Source: Edaphobacter lichenicola (GTDB lineage: Bacteria > Acidobacteriota > Terriglobia > Terriglobales > Acidobacteriaceae). From it: a stretch of 64,000 nucleotides of DNA. The position numbers and the translations under genes are program-made. Of the stretch, positions 59,069 through 64,000 are shown piece after piece. The notes beneath the pieces were generated by a model that saw nothing but the letters and a program-made list of their open reading frames with translations, was not told the origin of the DNA and searched no databases. The DNA lies in the NCBI RefSeq assembly GCF_025264645.1, contig NZ_CP073696.1, positions 3,720,001-3,784,000 on the forward strand, given 5' to 3'. Numbering within the stretch: position 1 is the first letter of the stretch; every line of letters begins with the position of its first letter.

Positions 59069-60307
59069 TCAGGCTCCGAAGGTTTGACCGCGACGTTCCC
59101 GGCCGACGGCGGCCATCACGGATGCCAGTATGAAGACGCTAGCGGCGGTTAACGCCATCGCGCTGGCATAGCTGGTTTTCTGCGCATAAGCAGCTTCGAT
59201 GTATACAACAGCACTTGCGAAGATGCCAGCAGTTTGATACGCAAAGCCAGGGAGCAGACCACGGACGGAGTCGGGGGATAGCTCAGCGAGGTGGGCAGGA
59301 ATAACTCCCCATGCACCCTGCACCATGAACTGCATCAGGAAGGCTCCCGTGATCAGCAACCCCGGATTGGGAGCATAAGCCCAAAGAGGAACGATAATGA
59401 TGCCCAGGATAAAGGCCGTAATGATAATTCGCCTACGACCCAATCTGTCAGAAAAGTGGCCGAAGATTATGCCGCCGAGAATTGCTCCGATACCTGAAAT
59501 GCCGGTGACGACTGCGCGATGCGCCGGGGTGAAGTGCCAACCCCTCTGCAGGAAAGTGGGGTACATGTCTTGGGTGCCGTGCGAGGCAAAGAGCATCATC
59601 GTCATGAAGGCGACGAGATACAGAAAGAGCTTCCAATGAGAGATGATCTCTCGACCCTGCTCGGCCCAGCTGTAGGTGCGAGCCTTTTGCCAAACCTTCG
59701 ACTCTTCAACGCGGAATCGAATAAAGAGAACGAGGAGAATTGCAGGCAGGCTGCCGAGAAAAAAGAGGGGGCGCCAACCTATGCGGCCATACAGAAAAAA
59801 GTACGAGACAGCAGCGAGGACATTACCAGCTGCGTAGCCCTCTTGAAGAAGGCCCGATAACATACCCCGCTTACCGACTGGCGCTCCCTCCATCGCGAGG
59901 GAGGTGCCAACGCCCCAGTTACCGCCCATCACAACGCCGAATAGCGCACGCACGATGAGCAGGACGGTGTAGTCCGGAGCGAGGCCGGTAAGAATCTCAG
60001 CGAATGCAAAAAATCCGATGTTAATCATCAACGGCAAACGACGGCCATAACGATCTGCCATGAGGCCAAAGACAAATCCGCCAACGGGGCGAAAGAGGAG
60101 CGTCATGGTAATGACCAACGCGATCTGGGCGTCGGTCTTATGAAACTCCTTCGCCATAGCGGTAAGGCAGAAAGTGACGAGAAAGAAGTCGAAGGCGTCG
60201 AGGAGCCACCCAGAGAATCCGGCAATGACGGGTGCCCAATAGCTGGTCGCTTCGGCCGGTTGTAACGGAGATGCCCCGCTGACCAGCAACGTCTGCTTTT
60301 TAGACAT
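59069..60307 (-). CDS. MFS transporter, SHS/AAHS-like (carboxylate or sialate type)
   Basis: 412 residues from ATG 60307, with AGGAACG upstream; an ATG at 60334 would add nine residues. About 12 membrane helices. The first helix FSGWLLDAFDFFLVTFCLTA carries the acidic pair of metabolite:H+ symporters, and the loop GLMADRYGRRLPL and FGHFSDRLGRRR are the duplicated MFS A-motifs. The closest match in memory is the sialate:H+ symporter/lactate permease family. It lies downstream of the M14 peptidase gene on the same strand, which might suggest uptake of a product, but this is weak. Confidence 0.9.
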   Translation of the reverse strand: MSKKQTLLVSGASPLQPAEATSYWAPVIAGFSGWLLDAFDFFLVTFCLTAMAKEFHKTDAQIALVITMTLLFRPVGGFVFGLMADRYGRRLPLMINIGFFAFAEILTGLAPDYTVLLIVRALFGVVMGGNWGVGTSLAMEGAPVGKRGMLSGLLQEGYAAGNVLAAVSYFFLYGRIGWRPLFFLGSLPAILLVLFIRFRVEESKVWQKARTYSWAEQGREIISHWKLFLYLVAFMTMMLFASHGTQDMYPTFLQRGWHFTPAHRAVVTGISGIGAILGGIIFGHFSDRLGRRRIIITAFILGIIIVPLWAYAPNPGLLITGAFLMQFMVQGAWGVIPAHLAELSPDSVRGLLPGFAYQTAGIFASAVVYIEAAYAQKTSYASAMALTAASVFILASVMAAVGRERRGQTFGA

Positions 60308-60408
60308 TCTCGTTCCTCGAAAAAGTTGAGTCAAAGACTCGCCAAAGCCTAAGTAAAAACAGACTGTCGACTCAAACTGTCACTCTTCGTTTGAAACAAC
60401 CTTCACAA

Positions 60409-63400
60409 TTATCTTGCTTCAGCGGCGGCTTTATTTGCCGGTTGATCTGGGTTGGACTGACGAAGATGGTCAAAGTTGAGGATGGCGTTGAAGACAAGGT
60501 TGTAACTGCCGATTGTTTCGCCTCGGTAGACGGGATTATTCGCGAAGAGAAGTACATTTCCGGAGCCGAGATGCGCGTTCACGACGATGGCACGCTCGGC
60601 AATGGACGCAGGCTTATCGAGCAGGCCGGATAGCAGCAACGTCTTTTGATCAGAGAAGCGCAGGATTACCTCGGGGCGCAATGGAACAGGAATGGCCTGA
60701 AGGTTGTTACGGAGTTGATCTTCGTTGAGTGGCGTAGGCTGCCATGGTTGTGGCTTCGGTATGACGTCTGCCTCCGCGAGCTGACGACCTTGCACGATGT
60801 CGCTCTCGTCGGGACCACCACGCCCGGTGGGGCGATGCTCGTAGGAGTCCATCAGCATACGACCACCCTGACGACCGAGCGTATTGCTGACGTTGAAAAC
60901 CATGCCGTTGGCGCTGATGACGGGCAGTGTGGGACCATACCCATTTGCGATCGGGCTCGTGGGAGTAACAAAGACACTATTGAGGATGCTACCTACGACA
61001 CGAGCATCATCGTGTGGCGCGACACTGACGCCGGGTGCAAGACCGGTCTCGATGGCAAACTGTGCCGTGTCTTCACACGTAATCAGCAACCCCCCGTCTT
61101 CGACGAAGGATTTGAGATGCGCGAGACCTACATAGCTCAGCCCCGGACGCATGTCAGCAGTCGAATCGATCAACCCTAAGTTTGGTGTAAGACCAGTCTT
61201 TTGCCACGGCAGCGCGTTACCCCACATAGGCATACCGTTAATGATCTCTTGCGATGAAGTGCGTCCGACTGGGGCGAAGACGATGACGTCGTACTTACTC
61301 CGAAGATCTTCTTCCGATGCAACCGTCTGCGTACTGATGTATTTGTACGGAACACCCGCCTTATCGAACGCGAGGCGCCACCAGCCTTCAGTCTGCGTAC
61401 CAAGCCAGGTGTGCATAAGGGCCAAGCGCGGCACAGGAGCAACATGCATGGGGATATCGGGTGCAGTAGTAAGACGGACGGTGTCGAGCGAGAGCTTGTG
61501 GAGTGAGGCGGCAAGAGAGGTTTCGTCGGCCTGGGTAATGAGCAGAGAACCCGCAGCGTAGTGTCGCCCATATACGTCGAATGGTTTTTCTGTCGTTTCA
61601 ATGCGCGCTTGCTTGAGTGTATAGATTAGAGGCAGGAGCGAAGTCTGGCCGGTGTTGGCAACGGCATAGATTGTGCCGGTACCGGTTATCTTTCCCGATG
61701 CTTCACCGAAATCCGCTGCAACAGCCATCGGAGATTTAAGAATAGCCGGATCGGTAATGCGGACAGCTTTGACATTGAAGAGCTGACTGAAGGACCAACC
61801 GGTATCGTCATAGGGATGTTTCTGTGGGTCGTCCGGCGCCCAATATTGCTTGTCGAGTAGTGCATCGGCGACGCGGGAATAAGGCTGGTCGAGACGAACA
61901 ACGTAGCTACCCTCCGGGAAGGTCTGACGAGTGGGCTTATCGCCGCGCTTCGCAGGTGGAATGACGCTGGTAGTCGCAGCGGACAGTTGTTGAATCTCAA
62001 CATGCTGAAGTTTGAGGATATTAAGAAGCTGGAGTTGGCGATTAAGTTCTGCAGAGTCAGCTGGCAGGACGTAAGCAGCAGGACCATCGAGCGTAGGCTT
62101 CAGAATGGAACGCTTGCTCTTGAGGTAGTAATTCTCCAGAAAGTGATGGGTGTTGTGGGAGAAGTAGGAGAGAGTAGACAGGAGAGCAGTTTGTTCGTAG
62201 TTGTTATTGTCACGCTGCGACCACATAACAGTCGGGAGCGGTGGGTTTTGGCGGTACCACGTACGAGAGTACTCCTCAGGCTGCAGAATGCGTTTTTCGG
62301 TGTCCGCGCCCCCGTTGCCGAAGGTCTCATAGAGTCGACTGATGCCATTGTGCATGCCAGCGAGAAACATGAGGTATCCAGGGCTCCAGGTATCGAAGTC
62401 CCCGTGAGTGAAAACCCCGGGCATGCCAAAGGTCTGCATCTGAGCAACATTGTTCCAGCCGAGTTCAGCCCACTCGTCTGCGAGTGTGGGGTCAATCCAG
62501 GCGTTGTATGGGCCATCGCCAACGGTATTGTCATAAAGGAACGGCACGGACTCGTGGAGATCGTGGAGGACCTGTGCGTGCCAGCCGAGATAGGTGTTGA
62601 GCACGTTATTGGTAAGGTTTAAAGCCATGCCCATAGCGTCGCGATTGTTATCGTGTGCGACGTAATGACCCCAATAAGCTAGGCGCGGCCAATCCTGCCC
62701 CGGATGTTCTTTGTGCCATCTATAAATATCGACCATACGGTCGCGGCCATCGACTTCGACCACCGGAGTGATCAGTACAATCATGTGCGAGCGAATGTAT
62801 TTGATATAGGGGGCATCGTCCACGGCGAGGCGGTATGCCAGCTCCATCAACGCAGTTGGAGCGCCGGTCTCGGTTGAGTGGATCGTACCGGTAATGTAGT
62901 ACACAGGGTAGGACTGGTCGATGAGCGGCTGGGCTTTGCTGTCGTCGAGTCCAATCGTTCGCGGGTCGGCAAGCTTGGCGAGGCGGGCGTCGTTCTCCTT
63001 TTGAGTCTTCAGCAGCAACTCGTCGGCGATGGCGACTGCTATCATCTCGCGTCCCTCTTCGGAGTGCCCGATGGAGACAACCTTAACCCGAGGTGAAGCC
63101 GCTTGGAGTTGACGAAAATATTTGTAGACGTCCTCGGCGTACGGGAGCATGTCAGGCGCGCCGGCAACATCTCCCAAGACTTTAGAGGGCGCAGGAACTG
63201 TGGACGAGGCAGGCAGGTAGTCGACCAGATGCGAGGAAAATTGGGGATCGGTCGTATATTTGCGGATGTGATCGGTGTATGCCTGATCGACGGGCTGGTG
63301 ACTGTCCCTGGCAAAGGTCTCGTTCAAACCGGTCTGGCCCCTGGCAGGTTGAATGGCGAAATACAGGATCGCCACAGAAATCAATGCAGACCACAAATGG

Positions 63401-63411
63401 ATGACTCTCAT
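60409..63411 (-). CDS. Secreted M14-family zinc metallopeptidase
   Basis: 1,000 residues from ATG 63411, with GAAAGAGG upstream; an in-frame ATG at 63486 would put 25 residues before the signal peptide (VIHLWSALISVAILYFAIQPARG). The carboxypeptidase-A-like domain has the zinc pair HSTE (178-181), the substrate Arg in AHDNNRDAM and a later His in DLHES. The remaining 600 residues include a second, amidotransferase-like module (KYDVIVFAPVG...GGLLITCEDT). It probably trims peptides in the periplasm or outside; activity unknown. Similar large M14 proteins are frequent in Acidobacteria and Bacteroidetes. Confidence 0.92.
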   Translation of the reverse strand: MRVIHLWSALISVAILYFAIQPARGQTGLNETFARDSHQPVDQAYTDHIRKYTTDPQFSSHLVDYLPASSTVPAPSKVLGDVAGAPDMLPYAEDVYKYFRQLQAASPRVKVVSIGHSEEGREMIAVAIADELLLKTQKENDARLAKLADPRTIGLDDSKAQPLIDQSYPVYYITGTIHSTETGAPTALMELAYRLAVDDAPYIKYIRSHMIVLITPVVEVDGRDRMVDIYRWHKEHPGQDWPRLAYWGHYVAHDNNRDAMGMALNLTNNVLNTYLGWHAQVLHDLHESVPFLYDNTVGDGPYNAWIDPTLADEWAELGWNNVAQMQTFGMPGVFTHGDFDTWSPGYLMFLAGMHNGISRLYETFGNGGADTEKRILQPEEYSRTWYRQNPPLPTVMWSQRDNNNYEQTALLSTLSYFSHNTHHFLENYYLKSKRSILKPTLDGPAAYVLPADSAELNRQLQLLNILKLQHVEIQQLSAATTSVIPPAKRGDKPTRQTFPEGSYVVRLDQPYSRVADALLDKQYWAPDDPQKHPYDDTGWSFSQLFNVKAVRITDPAILKSPMAVAADFGEASGKITGTGTIYAVANTGQTSLLPLIYTLKQARIETTEKPFDVYGRHYAAGSLLITQADETSLAASLHKLSLDTVRLTTAPDIPMHVAPVPRLALMHTWLGTQTEGWWRLAFDKAGVPYKYISTQTVASEEDLRSKYDVIVFAPVGRTSSQEIINGMPMWGNALPWQKTGLTPNLGLIDSTADMRPGLSYVGLAHLKSFVEDGGLLITCEDTAQFAIETGLAPGVSVAPHDDARVVGSILNSVFVTPTSPIANGYGPTLPVISANGMVFNVSNTLGRQGGRMLMDSYEHRPTGRGGPDESDIVQGRQLAEADVIPKPQPWQPTPLNEDQLRNNLQAIPVPLRPEVILRFSDQKTLLLSGLLDKPASIAERAIVVNAHLGSGNVLLFANNPVYRGETIGSYNLVFNAILNFDHLRQSNPDQPANKAAAEAR

Positions 63412-63509
63412 AGCCTCTTTCAGTGCTTTTTGGAACGATTCTATGCGTATCTCCCAAAGGGCTGGCGAAAAAGTGAAAAGCCCCAACGTTTGTTGAAGAT
63501 TTGCAGGCC

Positions 63510-63995
63510 CTACCGAACGTGGCTTGAATCTCCGTTCAGCTTTAGCTGCTCCCGCAAGAGATCGTCAACATCGCCAATCTTATCCGTAAGCATATTTAGT
63601 TTGCGAGATAACGTTTGAATCTCCGCCTCGGCTCGGAGGTTTACGTCGTAGTCCAACTCACCACGTACACGGTCCTTTGTATCTTGACGATTCTGACTCA
63701 TCATAATCACAGGTGCCTGAATCGCAGCGAGCATCGACAGAAACAAATTCAGCAGAATAAATGGATAGGGGTCCCATGCTCTTCCCTTCAGCACAATGTT
63801 CGCTCCTGCATACGCCAGTAGGACTACCCCAAATAGAATGATGAAAGTCCACGAACCGCCGAAGCGAGCGACCGAGTCAGCAATGCGATCACCGAAGCTC
63901 ATCTCTTCTTCGATCACATCATTAGAGTTACGACTGGCCCGGAGCCGCACCAGTTGTTGCGAAGCATGAAACTGACGGCTCACGACGGTCAACAT
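63510..63995 (-). CDS. DUF1003 membrane protein, start near window edge
   Basis: 161 residues from ATG 63995, five bases from the end of the window, so an earlier start outside is possible. The DUF1003 signature is present: FGDRIADSVARFGGSWTFI, two membrane helices (LFGVVLLAYAGANIVL; FILLNLFLSMLAAIQAPVIMMSQNRQ) and a C-terminal coiled region (LRAEAEIQTLSRKLNMLTDKIGDVD). Function unknown. Confidence 0.88.
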   Translation of the reverse strand: MLTVVSRQFHASQQLVRLRASRNSNDVIEEEMSFGDRIADSVARFGGSWTFIILFGVVLLAYAGANIVLKGRAWDPYPFILLNLFLSMLAAIQAPVIMMSQNRQDTKDRVRGELDYDVNLRAEAEIQTLSRKLNMLTDKIGDVDDLLREQLKLNGDSSHVR

Positions 63996-64000
63996 ATCCA

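Noticed and set aside
51151..64000. A defence system or toxin-antitoxin pair in the accessory parts
   Set aside because: No nuclease, helicase, restriction or toxin-like gene was recognised on either strand; the genes are metabolic, transport or surface functions.

Overview
The window looks like chromosomal DNA of an acidobacterium of the Terriglobus/Granulicella/Edaphobacter kind. This is inferred from the secreted S10 and M14 peptidases, a giant Ig-like repeat protein with a 'two hydrophobic stretches plus LTGC' tail, a crp-domain protein, an N-terminally membrane-bound spermidine-synthase-like protein and the moderate-to-high GC; there is no rRNA here to prove it. No CRISPR array, intact insertion sequence or intact tRNA was found.

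Left part (1-9.8 kb): an accessory set of small-molecule and redox genes: a crp-domain protein (cut by the window edge), an SDR whose catalytic Tyr is Ser, an isochorismatase-like hydrolase, a secreted alpha/beta hydrolase, an SRPBCC-like protein, a quinone-oxidoreductase-like enzyme, a DJ-1/PfpI protein, an MFS (ACS-type) carrier and a secreted S10 peptidase. Four promoter regions here carry the same 15-bp palindrome CTTC-N7-GAAG followed by (C/T)TAC-like sequence, which suggests one regulon. A fragment resembling a tRNA 3' end at 9452-9472 may be an old attachment site.

Centre-left (9.8-32.6 kb): a small beta-barrel protein and then a 22.1-kb gene on the minus strand for a secreted giant protein of about 7,360 residues: signal peptide, Ig-like domain, seven FG-GAP repeats, Ig/beta-sandwich modules, 27 nearly identical 164-residue units, nine 80-residue units, six 78-residue units and a membrane-anchor-like tail. 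A 2-bp deletion near 22,655 splits it into two reading frames.

Centre (33-43 kb): a probable inositol-use group on the minus strand (GRP-like transporter, myo-inositol oxygenase, PfkB kinase), then a secreted sulfatase and a membrane-fused spermidine-synthase-like protein (plus strand), and a DUF481 outer-membrane protein.

Right (43-51 kb): a compact histidine utilisation operon hutH-hutU-hutI-hutF followed by an M20 deacylase gene, with ATGA overlaps at three of four junctions and a divergent Lrp/AsnC regulator. HutG is absent here; the M20 enzyme coupled to hutF may replace it. Then (51-54 kb) comes a damaged acyl-modification locus: 5'-truncated MBOAT and 5'-truncated FkbH genes joined head to head, followed by an intact ACP-MaoC-SDR cassette. 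The last part holds kdpFABC, preceded by an overlapping 32-codon gene, an MFS carrier, a secreted M14 metallopeptidase and a DUF1003 protein at the edge.
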